Shown here: positions 17,261 through 27,069 of the stretch, piece after piece
Layout: every line of letters starts with the position of its first letter
How positions within the stretch are numbered: the stretch's first letter is position 1
Assembly: GCF_002158995.1 (NCBI RefSeq)
Contig: NZ_LOHF01000016.1
Span: 1 to 64,000 of the forward strand
Reading direction: 5' to 3'
Source: Pseudomonas caspiana
GTDB lineage: Bacteria > Pseudomonadota > Gammaproteobacteria > Pseudomonadales > Pseudomonadaceae
Length of the DNA: 64,000 nt
Position numbers and translations under genes: made by a program
The notes under the pieces: model-generated
Database searches by the model: none
What the model saw: the letters and a program-made list of their open reading frames with translations, nothing else
What the model was told of the DNA's origin: nothing

Positions 17261-17953
17261 TCAACCCGACTTCAACGAATCGGCGACGGCATTAGTGAGA
17301 ATGTTTTCGAAATTATTGGCCGCCACTATCTCGATGATTCGGCGCGCAATCACTGACGCATCCCCAGAATTCTTCTTTGCGATTTGTACCAGAGCCTTCG
17401 CAACCACTGCGCGATTGACACCTTTGGTGCCTTTGGCGAACTTGTATATCGCCTTCCCGCCTTTGTAAAAAGCATTGCCGGGCTGACCGACAATAGAGGC
17501 GTCAGCCAACCCTTTATTGCGCTTGAGCGATTGTTTACCGATGCAATAGTCCAGAGCCTCGGCGACGAGTTGGAGATCTGGAGACCCCTTACTGGAAAGA
17601 TTACCCAACGACATTTGAATTTGCTTCAGTTGGGCAATCGCTTTCTGTCCATCGTAGGCGGCCAACCCCCCCTTAAGTGCGGTCGATACCATCCCCGCCG
17701 CACTACCAACAATCCCGCCAATGGGACCTGCGGCTTGTGAAAACGTTGCGGCACCGGACGCCGCACTCGCACACATTGTGATCGCAGTGTTAGCCGCCAC
17801 GCGCCGTTCCACTCTACGGGTTATTGCGCCATTACTGTCCCGATCTACGACGAGCAAACCGCTAGTGCCACTCAGTCCGCCAACATTTGCCACCCAGCCC
17901 GCCTGCCCGAAGCCCCCCGACAACTGAGTTGCGATATCTGAATCTTCTGCCAT
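17261..17953 (-). CDS. Unknown 230-residue protein between clpV and vgrG; candidate T6SS cargo
   Basis: Not a recognised family. The start MAEDSDIATQLSGGFGQAGW has no signal peptide. Residues ~70-115 are Gly/Ala-rich and hydrophobic (CASAASGAATFSQAAGPIGG, then VGSAAGMVSTALKGGLAAY), resembling a glycine-zipper helix pair. The C-terminal half is helical and basic. The place, between tssH and vgrG in the same operon, is where effectors and accessory proteins are often found. No DUF1795-type chaperone, PAAR or paired immunity gene is visible. A structural or accessory role cannot be excluded. Confidence 0.6.
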   Translation of the reverse strand: MAEDSDIATQLSGGFGQAGWVANVGGLSGTSGLLVVDRDSNGAITRRVERRVAANTAITMCASAASGAATFSQAAGPIGGIVGSAAGMVSTALKGGLAAYDGQKAIAQLKQIQMSLGNLSSKGSPDLQLVAEALDYCIGKQSLKRNKGLADASIVGQPGNAFYKGGKAIYKFAKGTKGVNRAVVAKALVQIAKKNSGDASVIARRIIEIVAANNFENILTNAVADSLKSG

Positions 17954-18017
17954 GTTGTGTACTCTCGTTTTTCAACAAAAAAGTTCGATCTCCCGCTGCC
18001 GCGAAACAACGTCGGTC

Positions 18018-20696
18018 TCAATCGAATGCGTAAGTAAAGTCACAGCCTTGCACACTGACGTTCACCCGTTGAACCGGCTCCTCTTGGAGCATTCTGGTCA
18101 GGATTTCGGTACTGATTACAGGCAGTAGTGAGTTGGTCAGAATGGCGTCGATCATGCGACCTCCGCTTTCCAACTCAGTGCATCGACTGGCAATCAGGTT
18201 CAACACATCATCGCTGTAGGAAAATGGAATTTTGTGGGTTTCAAAAATGCGAACCGCTATACGTGCCAATTGCAGGCGGATAATTTCTCGTAACATAGCG
18301 TCGCTTAGCGGGTAATACGGAATCACTACCAAACGTCCCAACAACGCTGGTGAAAAGACCTCCAGAAGTGGCACGCGCAATGCTTTGGCGATGCTCCCGG
18401 GTTCGGGAGCAACCGCCGAGTCGCTGCATAAACTACCAATCAAGTCTGTACCAACGTTGGTTGTCAGCAAGATCAAGGTGTTTTTGAAGTCAATAATCCG
18501 ACCTTCAGCATCTTCCATCCAGCCCTTGTCGAACACTTGAAAAAACAGTTCATGAACATCGGGGTGAGCTTTCTCGACTTCGTCTAGGAGTACGACACTG
18601 TAAGGTTTTCGTCTTACGGCTTCGGTCAGCACGCCACCTTCGCCATAACCGATGTAACCGGGCGGGGCTCCTTTTAATGCCGAAACCGTGTGCGCTTCCT
18701 GATACTCGCTCATATTGATAGTGATAATGTTTTGCTCACCGCCATATAACGACTCGGCCAGCGCCAATGCGGTCTCTGTCTTGCCTACACCTGAAGTACC
18801 GGCAAGCAGGAAGACCCCAACCGGTTTTCCGGGATCGTCCAAACCTGCGCGTGAAGTCTGGACGCGCTTGGTAATCATCTCGAGAGCATGACGTTGACCA
18901 ATGATTCGCTGTGAGAGCCTGTCAACCAGGTTTAGCACGTTGTCGATTTCATTTTTTACCATCCGCCCGACCGGAATCCCGGTCCAATCCTGCACCACCG
19001 ACGCTACGGCTTGCTCATCAACACTTACCAGTACCAATGGTTTTTCACCTTGATAGGCCTCAAGCTCTGCCTGCAGATCACACAACTGAACAAGCCACGT
19101 TTCACGAGCAGCGGCCAGGGCAAGGTTGCCTTCGGCACCCTTGCTTCCATGCAACTTGCTGCGCAACTCCAGAATTTTCGCGACCAAGTCTTGCTCGAAT
19201 GACCAGCGCGCTTCAAGCCCCTCCAGCCGAGAGAGTTCGCTCCCCATCTGATCATGGACATGAACTAATCGTGCCTGTGTATCGATCCCTAAGTCGCTTT
19301 CCCGAGCGAGGATGGCTAGTTCGGTTTCCAATGACTCAATGCGCCGCTGACTGTCATCAACTTCGGCAGGGGTTGCGTGCAAGCTCACAGCAACTCGGGC
19401 ACATGCGGTATCAATCAGACTGATCGCCTTATCGGGTAATTGGCGCGCCGGGATGTAGCGGCTCGATAACCTAACTGCTGCCTCAAGGGCCGAATCAAGG
19501 ATCTGCACGTTGTGATGTTGCTCCATCGAGGCAGCTAAACCACGCATCATCAGCAGTGCACGATTCTCATCAGGCTCGTCAACCTGCACGGTCTGGAATC
19601 GCCGGGACAATGCAGGATCCTTTTCAATATGTTTTTTATATTCGGCAAACGTAGTCGCCCCCAGGGTACGTAAACTACCGCGAGCCAGGGCCGGTTTAAG
19701 CAGATTGGCCGCATCGCCGGTACCGGCAGGGCCACCGGCGCCGACCAAGGTATGGGTTTCGTCAATGAACAGCACCACTGGATTGACACTTGCCTGCACC
19801 TCATCAATAACAGATCGCAAACGCTGTTCGAACTCCCCTTTCATGCTGGCGCCGGCCTGAAGCAAGCCAACATCAAGCGCCAGCAATTGCACGTCCCTCA
19901 GCCTTGGCGGAACATCGCCCCGAGCAATACGCTGCGCAAGGCCTTCAGCGACCGAGGTCTTTCCAACGCCAGCTTCACCAACAAGGATTGGATTGTTTTG
20001 ACGACGACGCATGAGGATATCGATAACTTGACGGATCTCATCGTCGCGTCCAATGATCGGATCCATTGCTCCGAGGCGAGCCTGCTCGGTCAGGTCAACG
20101 GTGAACCGTGTCAAAGACTCCTGTCGACCCATTGCAGTCGGTGCTACCGCGTTTGCCTCTTCACAAACCCCATAGTTTGCGCAGCAGACCTCAAAACCAT
20201 CTTGGGCTTGCATGCCTGCTTCGGATGAGTTTTTGAGCAACTCGGTAAACTTCGACCCCAGGTGCTCCAAACTGATTTTTGCGAATTCCTTGGACACATT
20301 AAGGAGAGCGTTCCGCAACCCTGATGTTTTCAGCAAGCCCACTATCAAATGGCCAGAGCGAACCTGGGACTCACCGAACATCAATGTGGCATAGACCCAG
20401 GCCCGCTCGACGGTTTCTTCAACTTGCGAAGACAGGTCAGTGACGGAAGTAGAGCCACGTGGCAGGCGGTCCAACGCCGCCGTCAGATCGCGTGCGAGGA
20501 TGGCAGGATCAAGTTCGTACTGTCCGACAATGCACTGCAGATCGGAATCAGCCAACTGTAGAATTTGGTGCAACCAGTGCACCAACTCAACATAAGGATT
20601 GCCACGCATTTTGCAAAACAAGGTACTGCTTTCAATGCTTTGGTAGCACAAGCCATTAAGTTTTCCGAATAAGGCAACGCGACTGATCTCAGGCAT
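18018..20696 (-). CDS. tssH: T6SS sheath-recycling AAA+ ATPase ClpV (TssH)
   Basis: 892 residues when started at the ATG at 20696 (MPEISRVALFGKLNGLCYQ), which overlaps the tssG stop by eight bases and gives the standard ClpV N-terminus. Upstream in-frame codons give an atypical extension and were rejected. The N domain (ATPase-independent repeats, RGNPYVELVHWLHQIL) binds the contracted sheath. Two AAA+ modules follow, with Walker A GEAGVGKTS and GTSGVGKTE, Walker B VVLFIDETH and VVLLDEVE, and the ClpB-like TGIPVGRM linker. It disassembles contracted TssB/TssC sheaths for reuse. Confidence 0.97.
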   Translation of the reverse strand: MPEISRVALFGKLNGLCYQSIESSTLFCKMRGNPYVELVHWLHQILQLADSDLQCIVGQYELDPAILARDLTAALDRLPRGSTSVTDLSSQVEETVERAWVYATLMFGESQVRSGHLIVGLLKTSGLRNALLNVSKEFAKISLEHLGSKFTELLKNSSEAGMQAQDGFEVCCANYGVCEEANAVAPTAMGRQESLTRFTVDLTEQARLGAMDPIIGRDDEIRQVIDILMRRRQNNPILVGEAGVGKTSVAEGLAQRIARGDVPPRLRDVQLLALDVGLLQAGASMKGEFEQRLRSVIDEVQASVNPVVLFIDETHTLVGAGGPAGTGDAANLLKPALARGSLRTLGATTFAEYKKHIEKDPALSRRFQTVQVDEPDENRALLMMRGLAASMEQHHNVQILDSALEAAVRLSSRYIPARQLPDKAISLIDTACARVAVSLHATPAEVDDSQRRIESLETELAILARESDLGIDTQARLVHVHDQMGSELSRLEGLEARWSFEQDLVAKILELRSKLHGSKGAEGNLALAAARETWLVQLCDLQAELEAYQGEKPLVLVSVDEQAVASVVQDWTGIPVGRMVKNEIDNVLNLVDRLSQRIIGQRHALEMITKRVQTSRAGLDDPGKPVGVFLLAGTSGVGKTETALALAESLYGGEQNIITINMSEYQEAHTVSALKGAPPGYIGYGEGGVLTEAVRRKPYSVVLLDEVEKAHPDVHELFFQVFDKGWMEDAEGRIIDFKNTLILLTTNVGTDLIGSLCSDSAVAPEPGSIAKALRVPLLEVFSPALLGRLVVIPYYPLSDAMLREIIRLQLARIAVRIFETHKIPFSYSDDVLNLIASRCTELESGGRMIDAILTNSLLPVISTEILTRMLQEEPVQRVNVSVQGCDFTYAFD

Positions 20697-21735
20697 GAGC
20701 TGACTCTTCAACTGAAGTAAATTCCGGGAGCGAAGTGCTGTACGGTTTGATAACCAGCTGGGCATCATCTTGAGCAGGTGTATGGCTACATAGCCAACTG
20801 CTCCAGCCCAATCGTGCAGTCCCTCCGAGCTGTAATGTGGGTACCTGGGATTTTTGGACGATCAGGTTGACATCCCAATCCAGTGCAAGTCCCGAGTACT
20901 GGAACACCCATGCACGCAATCGCTTCATGCTCTCGCCGTTGGGGACAAGACGATAGAGTTGCTCGGCGTCCACCGGCCCCATCACAATTCGAAATTTATG
21001 CTGGGCGTTCCAGATTTGCTTGCCAAGGACCGTGGTCATCCCCAATACCAGAGCATTTGAGCCACTATGCAAACGCGACAGGCTATCTGCCGGTAATTTC
21101 ATCCAGTGACCGACAAACTCCTGCACACGTACCGGCGTCTTGAAAAAATCGCCCAACGTCGCAGCCAGTCCATCGGCATTACGACACTGCCTTGCAAGAT
21201 GCCCGGCATTTCGCAACTTCGCATAATCGGGTATCGCGTCGCGCTCACGTAACGAGGGCATGCCGATACCAATCAGCGATCCCACGTAATTGGAGAAACG
21301 ATCATCCAACGGACGGTCCAGACTCACGGTCGGCTGCGTAGTGGCCCACGCCCGGTAAAACAGACTGATCATCCGGTGGTGGAAGATGTCAAGGAATCTC
21401 GAGGGAGTAGGGTCATTCATGTGGTGCAGACGATCACGAATGTATTCCGTCAGATGTATAGGCAGTGGTCCGTTGGAGGCAGTCAAACCGAAGAAATTGA
21501 CCAGCAGCCGCGGTGTTACTCCCTCGCTACGCCTGTGGACGCCAGCCAAAATGGAAGCCTCGAAAGCCAACGACAGGTTATGGCCGAACCTCACAGCTTC
21601 CTGTGCGGGGCGCAACGCCTGGCCTATGCGTGGTTGCGTGGGGTAGGCACATTCGATTTGCCTTAGCGCAGAGTAAAAGTCAAAGTCCTCTGGATGCTCT
21701 TCCAGACGAAGCAGCAGCTCTACAGGATCTCGCAT
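20689..21735 (-). CDS. tssG: Type VI secretion baseplate protein TssG
   Basis: 348 residues from the ATG at 21735 (MRDPVELLLRLEEHPEDF), preceded by a G-rich site. A GTG seven codons upstream (21756) is the alternative start. Family features include FYSALRQIECAYP, RPAQEAVRFGHN, LVNFFGLTASNGPLP and the C-terminal region ending LVIKPYSTSLP. TssG is part of the TssE-F-G wedge of the baseplate. It overlaps tssF at its start and tssH at its end, so translation of the block is probably coupled. Confidence 0.95.
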   Translation of the reverse strand: MRDPVELLLRLEEHPEDFDFYSALRQIECAYPTQPRIGQALRPAQEAVRFGHNLSLAFEASILAGVHRRSEGVTPRLLVNFFGLTASNGPLPIHLTEYIRDRLHHMNDPTPSRFLDIFHHRMISLFYRAWATTQPTVSLDRPLDDRFSNYVGSLIGIGMPSLRERDAIPDYAKLRNAGHLARQCRNADGLAATLGDFFKTPVRVQEFVGHWMKLPADSLSRLHSGSNALVLGMTTVLGKQIWNAQHKFRIVMGPVDAEQLYRLVPNGESMKRLRAWVFQYSGLALDWDVNLIVQKSQVPTLQLGGTARLGWSSWLCSHTPAQDDAQLVIKPYSTSLPEFTSVEESAHA

Positions 21736-23594
21736 CGCCCACCCCGTGCGGGCCACTGCATGATCGTGCCACGTGTAGTGCTTTTGATGACTGTCTCGGT
21801 AAACGAATTGAGTGAGACGTATTTGGCGAAAAACTGCTCAAGTATGGAGCCTAGGACAAAGACGCCACTTCCCTCGAAATGGCTCTCGTCAAAGGTAACG
21901 TGGATCTGCAATCCGCGCCCGTAAGTGATTGGCCCAGGCAGGGGTAAACGACGCACAATATTCGTGGCCACTACCGATCGCAGCCCGTCGATTTGCTTGT
22001 GAGCGACCAAATCTTCAGTAGCGCAATAAAGGCGCAATAGATCTCGTAAGGCAATAGCGCCCTGCTCTGCATCCTGGTCCAGCAACGAAAGATAGTTCAG
22101 CGACAAATGGCTGGCCAGGCGCCAAGCAGTCTGTCCCTCGGCGAAGGAAGGATTCGGTGGAGTGGGCCCCGCTACGCAGCGCACTGAGCGAACAGGGGCG
22201 CCAGACTCGACGGTGAAATCGGTCTTGCCACTGCCAACTGGCATACTCAGTACGAGATCGCGATTGGTACATAGGGCTTCGACGCCTAACTGCCTCAAAC
22301 TACTACTAAATGGCGCTTCGTTGGCATCGACTAGCGAAAGAAATACCTCGCTGCCAACATAGCTCGAACGTGGCCCACGACGGCGCTGCTCCTCTGATAA
22401 GGACCGCGCGTCGCGACGCATCTGATAATAAGCAGCAGCTTCCTGTCCCGATTGCAAATCATTACAGGTGTAGAAAGGTTGGAACGGTTGTACGTCACCA
22501 CCGCTGCTATATCCGGTTACGCTCTGGACCTGGTAAACCTCATAATCCATGGGCCGCGTGCGATCCGGCACAACATGATAGTCAGCCCGCTGATCGATTA
22601 GGTGGGTTCGATCGCAGCGCTTTGGGAACAAATTGATGGCCGGAGTGCAGTGCAAGGCAAAGTTGCTTGCACTCACCGTTTGCTCAAGCATCGGCTCGAA
22701 TTTCTCGAACAGCACCACCACGTCGATTTCGGACCCGGAGCATTGCCGCATAGACGGCCCCAGATCTTTCACTTCAGCAAAGAGAAAGCGTTGCGGCAGC
22801 GCAAAATATTCCTGCAGTAAACGATACCCTTGAAATGAGCGGGTGCCGGACGGCAACAGCGCCTCTTCGTCGCTGCAACCCATTCCTCGAATCGCTGATT
22901 TCGGTAGAAATTCATGCCACGCACCAGAGTCCTGTGACGGCATGACCAAGACACCAGATACCTGACCCAACAACTGTTCAAGGATGCGAGCAGGCAATGA
23001 TTCACCACCGCGCAAATGCAGACACAGTCTATCCAGAGCGAGGTCATTGCATAACAAGCCGGCCCCTACCCGTAGGCGCAGACGTAATGCGGCTTTGATA
23101 TTCCCAATGCGGCTCAGATCAATTGCGCCTATTTGACCGGCGCAGGAGAAATAGCGTGCTTCAACGAGTTCAACGGGCCAAAGGGTCACATCATGAGCTG
23201 TGCGAAACTCGCAGCAAGTCTGGTCCTCTTTGCCCAACTGGCTGTGCAGGGACGTACCACGTGGCACTTTGAAACCTTGGGCCAGACGTGCTTCACTCAG
23301 ATCTGGTTGAAGCTGAACCACAGCCATTGAAGGCATGGGGGCTAAATATTGTGGGTAAACCAACTCCAGCAAATGGTTGATGAATCTTGGAAATTCCGCG
23401 TCGATGTTCAGTTGCACACGAGCAGCCAAAAAACTGAAGCCTTCCAGTAACCGCTCCACGTATGGATCGGCACAAGCGTGAGATTCCAAACCGAGCCGTC
23501 CGGCAATCTTTGGAAAATCCTTGGCAAACTCCCCCCCCATCTCTCGCAAATGTTGAAGCTCGCGCTCGTAGTACCGCAAAAACTTAGGATTCAT
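21720..23594 (-). CDS. tssF: Type VI secretion baseplate protein TssF
   Basis: 624 residues, of normal length. The N-terminus MNPKFLRYYERELQHLREMG and the phrases FAKDFPKIAGRLGLE, DPYVERLLEGFSFL and FPRFINHLLELVYPQYLAP are diagnostic. TssF with TssG and TssE makes the baseplate wedge around the VgrG hub. It overlaps tssE by four bases (ATGA). Eight G/C bases in a row (23531-23538) encode the GG of MGGEF near the N-terminus. Confidence 0.97.
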   Translation of the reverse strand: MNPKFLRYYERELQHLREMGGEFAKDFPKIAGRLGLESHACADPYVERLLEGFSFLAARVQLNIDAEFPRFINHLLELVYPQYLAPMPSMAVVQLQPDLSEARLAQGFKVPRGTSLHSQLGKEDQTCCEFRTAHDVTLWPVELVEARYFSCAGQIGAIDLSRIGNIKAALRLRLRVGAGLLCNDLALDRLCLHLRGGESLPARILEQLLGQVSGVLVMPSQDSGAWHEFLPKSAIRGMGCSDEEALLPSGTRSFQGYRLLQEYFALPQRFLFAEVKDLGPSMRQCSGSEIDVVVLFEKFEPMLEQTVSASNFALHCTPAINLFPKRCDRTHLIDQRADYHVVPDRTRPMDYEVYQVQSVTGYSSGGDVQPFQPFYTCNDLQSGQEAAAYYQMRRDARSLSEEQRRRGPRSSYVGSEVFLSLVDANEAPFSSSLRQLGVEALCTNRDLVLSMPVGSGKTDFTVESGAPVRSVRCVAGPTPPNPSFAEGQTAWRLASHLSLNYLSLLDQDAEQGAIALRDLLRLYCATEDLVAHKQIDGLRSVVATNIVRRLPLPGPITYGRGLQIHVTFDESHFEGSGVFVLGSILEQFFAKYVSLNSFTETVIKSTTRGTIMQWPARGGRCEIL

Positions 23595-24103
23595 CGAACA
23601 CTCCTTTCATCAACATCGAACAACTGAACATTGCCGCCTTCAAGGTCCAGTTCAGTTTTCAGATACAGGCGCTCAGGAAGACTCTGCCCCCATAGTTCAC
23701 CTTGAATCTCGAAAACCAATTGGTTCGGATTGACCTCGGATTGTTTCAATGGAACAACACGAACGGTAGCGCGCAAAATACGTGGCTCGAAATCCCAAAT
23801 AGCCTGACAGATGCGCCGGCCTAATTCGGCCTGATCCAATCCGGTTACAGTTCGCCCTACTAGATCAGGCAGTCCGAAATTCAAAACCGAGTGAGTCGCT
23901 TGCGGATAAGCCTCCATGGATTGCACGCTGCTCAGGCTGGTGCTGTTGAGCAGCCAGCCTACATCTCGTAACACAGCTTTGCGCAATCCTTGCTTGGACA
24001 AAACACGTTTATCCCGAGCCTCATGAGTTTGCTGCGTATCTTCATCGATTAATCTATCGAGCAAAGACGGCTGCAATCTTTCTATGTTGGTCAACTCAGC
24101 CAT
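23591..24103 (-). CDS. tssE: Type VI secretion baseplate protein TssE (gp25-like)
   Basis: 170 residues. TssE is a lysozyme-like gp25 homologue that nucleates sheath assembly. The N-terminus (LQPSLLDRLIDE) and the conserved core (LRDVGWLLNSTSL, VLNFGLPDLVG, ICQAIWDFEPRILRATVRV, FEIQGELW) match the family. It lies between hcp and tssF; the 156-base gap to hcp contains a hairpin. Confidence 0.95.
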   Translation of the reverse strand: MAELTNIERLQPSLLDRLIDEDTQQTHEARDKRVLSKQGLRKAVLRDVGWLLNSTSLSSVQSMEAYPQATHSVLNFGLPDLVGRTVTGLDQAELGRRICQAIWDFEPRILRATVRVVPLKQSEVNPNQLVFEIQGELWGQSLPERLYLKTELDLEGGNVQLFDVDERSVR

Positions 24104-24225
24104 GGAACCCGCCTATAACGGATTTCGAAATGCCACAAGACCTACCAACCCGCGGGACGGTGCAGTATGGCCAGGAAGTGTTCAAGACGGCCTCCTAAAC
24201 GAGCAGGTAACCCACACAGGCTTAT

Positions 24226-24246
24226 CGCTGGGAAGGAGGCCCAGCG
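24226..24246 (-). terminator. Hairpin downstream of hcp
   Basis: CGCTGGG (24226-24232) pairs with CCCAGCG (24240-24246), 14 bases after the hcp stop on the minus strand. There is no U-run. Such 3' hairpins often protect the highly expressed hcp message or partly terminate transcription before tssE; that role is inferred. Confidence 0.4.
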
Positions 24247-24259
24247 AGCAATGAAACAA

Positions 24260-24739
24260 TCAGAGTTTTTTGTTACTCAGCAAATCCCACTTCTTCGCAG
24301 TACCTGTGGTGATCTTGTCGCCGCTAAAGGCATTGTATTGGTAGCTGATCTGGGTAAAGTTGATCGAGAGAGTTTCGTGTGGACGCTCACCTGCACTATT
24401 AGCGGTGTAGGAGGTGATAATCGCTCCTTCCAGCTCAATGGTCAGGAACACTTGCTGCGTTTTATCGGCGCCGCCGGTTTGAATGAAATGGATCTCGGCC
24501 TTACCCAAGCTTTTACCACAGATTGCTTCCATAAACAGGTCCGAGGATGCAATGTCGGTATCTTTGGTGAACGTAATCTCGGAGAAAGAGGGGTTAGTAG
24601 TGTCACGGTCAGCACCGCCATCGGCAACTGTAATTCCACGCCCTACGCCCATTTGAATTGAACTAATAGCAATCCAGCCAGTATGCTTATCGACCGTAGA
24701 AGTTCCTTTTATTTTGTTACCAAGATTAAGCAGGATCAT
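24260..24739 (-). CDS. hcp: Type VI secretion inner-tube protein Hcp (TssD)
   Basis: 159 residues, close to the usual size. Hcp hexamers stack into the secreted inner tube and can carry small effectors. Features include the N-terminal MILLNLGNKIKGTST, WIAISSIQMGVGRG, SEITFTKDTDIASSDLF and QVFLTIELEGAIITSY, with a C-terminal WDLLSNKKL. It lies between tssC and tssE, flanked by longer gaps, which fits separate control of its high expression. Confidence 0.96.
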   Translation of the reverse strand: MILLNLGNKIKGTSTVDKHTGWIAISSIQMGVGRGITVADGGADRDTTNPSFSEITFTKDTDIASSDLFMEAICGKSLGKAEIHFIQTGGADKTQQVFLTIELEGAIITSYTANSAGERPHETLSINFTQISYQYNAFSGDKITTGTAKKWDLLSNKKL

Positions 24740-24821
24740 GAAAATTTACCTATAAATTAAATTATTTTATCGCTTTTTCGAAAATTAAAAAAAGCATGTA
24801 AGCCTTGATTTAGTGCTGCCG

Positions 24822-26318
24822 TTACGACTTTGTCGATGGCAGTTTCGAAACCAGACGCAGAGACACAGTCAAACCTTCAAGTTGATAGTGAGGACGCAGG
24901 TAAAACTTGGCACCGTAGTAACCTGGATTGCCTTCTATTTCTTCGACCACAACTTCTGCCCCGGCCAATGGCTTGCGAGCCTTATCAGCTTCCGATGCGG
25001 TAGCGGGATTGTGCTCTACATAGCGACCGATCCAATTATTGAGCCAAGTCTCCATATCGGAACGCTCCTTAAATGAGCCAATCTTGTCCCGCACGATGCA
25101 TTTGAGGTAATGCGCGAAACGACACGTCGCAAACAGGTAGGGCAGGCGTGCTGCCAAATTGGCGTTGGCTGTTGCGTCCGCATCGTCGTATTCCGCTGGT
25201 TTGTGCAAAGATTGAGCACCGATAAATGCAGCTAAATTGCTGTTTTTCTTGTGCACCAGTGGCATGAAACCGTTCTTCGCGAGCTCCGCCTCGCGCCGAT
25301 CACTGATGGCGATCTCGGTCGGACAAGTCATGTCAATCCCGCCTTCATCGGTCGGAAAGGTGTGCACGGGGAGATTTTCGACTACACCACCCGACTCTAT
25401 ACCGCGAATCTGCGAACACCAGCCGTAGTTTTTGAAGGATCTATTGATATTCACGGCCATGGCATAGGCGGCGTTGGCCCAAGTGAAATCCTTGCTGCCA
25501 CTGACGCCGGTTGCCTCTTCGAAATTGAAATCCTCGACTGGGTTCGTCTTTGCACCATAGGGCGCACGCGCCAGGAAACGCGGCATAGCCAAGCCTACGT
25601 AACGAGAATCCTCAGAAGCGCGAAAGGCCCTCCAAGCAGCGTGTTCAGGCGTTTGGAAAATCTTGGTCAAATCTCGAGGATTCGCCAGTTCTTGCCAGGT
25701 ATCCATGAGCATCACCCCTGGGTCAGCGGCAGTTATCAATGGAGAGTGGGCGGCAGCACTGATTTGGGCCATTTGCGCCAGTAGCTCGACATCAGGTGCG
25801 CTATTATCAAAATAATAATCCGCTACAAAAGCACCATAAGGCTCACCGCCAAACTGGCCATACTCCTCTTCATACAATTTCTTGAATATCGGGCTTTGAT
25901 CCCAAGCAACGCCTTTGAATTTACGCAGCGTCTTATGCACCTCGGACTTCGAGATATTCATCACCCGAATTTTCAGGGACTCATCAGTTTCAGTGTTGTT
26001 TACCAGATAATTTAAACCGCGCCAGGCGCTTTCAACATTTTGGAAATTTTCATGATGCAGGATATGGTTAATTTGTTCGGACAGCTTAAGATCGAGCTCT
26101 GCAATCAAGCCTTCTATGGTTGCCAAGACGTCACCGGACACTAGGTTTGTGCCTTGCAGCGCACGCTCGGCCAATGTCCGCACAGCGTCCTCAACAGCAG
26201 TCTTGGATTTTTCTGTCTTGGGCTTGAACTCTTTCTTCAGCAGGCTGGCAAAATCTCCAACCTCCAAGCTAACCACTTCTTCTGCTTGCTGTGTCAAGTC
26301 TGATTGAGCAGTGGACAT
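24822..26318 (-). CDS. tssC: Type VI secretion sheath large subunit TssC (VipB)
   Basis: 498 residues. TssC with TssB forms the contractile sheath. Diagnostic stretches are VESAWRGLNYLVNNTETD, VAWDQSPIFKKLYEEEYGQ, GEPYGAFVADYYF, SRYVGLAMPRFLARAPYG and RLPYLFATCRFAHYLK. It is separated from tssB by 71 bases and precedes hcp. Confidence 0.97.
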   Translation of the reverse strand: MSTAQSDLTQQAEEVVSLEVGDFASLLKKEFKPKTEKSKTAVEDAVRTLAERALQGTNLVSGDVLATIEGLIAELDLKLSEQINHILHHENFQNVESAWRGLNYLVNNTETDESLKIRVMNISKSEVHKTLRKFKGVAWDQSPIFKKLYEEEYGQFGGEPYGAFVADYYFDNSAPDVELLAQMAQISAAAHSPLITAADPGVMLMDTWQELANPRDLTKIFQTPEHAAWRAFRASEDSRYVGLAMPRFLARAPYGAKTNPVEDFNFEEATGVSGSKDFTWANAAYAMAVNINRSFKNYGWCSQIRGIESGGVVENLPVHTFPTDEGGIDMTCPTEIAISDRREAELAKNGFMPLVHKKNSNLAAFIGAQSLHKPAEYDDADATANANLAARLPYLFATCRFAHYLKCIVRDKIGSFKERSDMETWLNNWIGRYVEHNPATASEADKARKPLAGAEVVVEEIEGNPGYYGAKFYLRPHYQLEGLTVSLRLVSKLPSTKS

Positions 26319-26389
26319 AATGGTACCCTTCAGTTTAATAAGTCAATTACTCGCCAATTCCACGCCACGGTGGTAAGTCCTACTTTTGA

Positions 26390-26896
26390 CTAGTCAGACT
26401 GATCATCGGCCTTAGGCATTGAACTCAACGCCTGCATCAATACTGGATCATGCAATAAATTCGCAATCAGCTCTTCCGCGCCGACTTTACCGTCCATATA
26501 AGTAAGCAGATTCGATAATTGATTACGTGCCACGAGCAGCTCATTGAGCAAAGGGACTTTACGCGCCACCGCACCCGGGGTGAAATCAGCCATGGACTCA
26601 AACGTGAGCTCGACAGGAAATTCACCCCCATTGGTCAGTGAATTCTCCACAGAAAAAGCAACGCGCGGCTTCATCGACTTTAAACATTCGTCGAAATTAT
26701 CGACATCAATTTCCAAAAATTTGCGCTCAGCCACGGGCGGCAGTGGCTCTGCCGGTGTCCCTGAGAGATCAGAAAAAACCCCCATTACGAATGGTAATTG
26801 AACTGTTTTCTCAGCACCGTAAACTTCCACATCATATTCAATCTGTACACGAGGAGCACGGTTTCGAGCAATAAATTTTTGACTATTACCTGCCAT
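26390..26896 (-). CDS. tssB: Type VI secretion sheath small subunit TssB (VipA)
   Basis: 168 residues, of normal length. The N-terminal SQKFIARNRAPRVQIEYDVE, the core LPFVMGVFSDLSG, the FLEIDVDNFDECLKSMKPR region and the C-terminal LLNELLVARNQLSNLLTYMDG are family hallmarks. It pairs with TssC to build the sheath and offers the site recognised by ClpV. It is the second gene of the operon. Confidence 0.97.
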   Translation of the reverse strand: MAGNSQKFIARNRAPRVQIEYDVEVYGAEKTVQLPFVMGVFSDLSGTPAEPLPPVAERKFLEIDVDNFDECLKSMKPRVAFSVENSLTNGGEFPVELTFESMADFTPGAVARKVPLLNELLVARNQLSNLLTYMDGKVGAEELIANLLHDPVLMQALSSMPKADDQSD

Positions 26897-27069
26897 AACT
26901 ACCTACCTGCGGTATGAAGGTTAAATTTCAGACATGCAGTGAGCGACTGCTCCGCACACTTATTTGCGACCAATAAACAGCGTGTAACACTAAACGACCA
27001 ATACATTCACTTTCATAACCAACGCACTTCGGCAAAGACAGCCGAAGCAGATAATCACGAACCAAGTAT

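Noticed and set aside
20697..20768. Longer N-terminus for ClpV
   Set aside because: The added residues do not resemble ClpV, and the ATG at 20696 gives the usual start coupled to the tssG stop.
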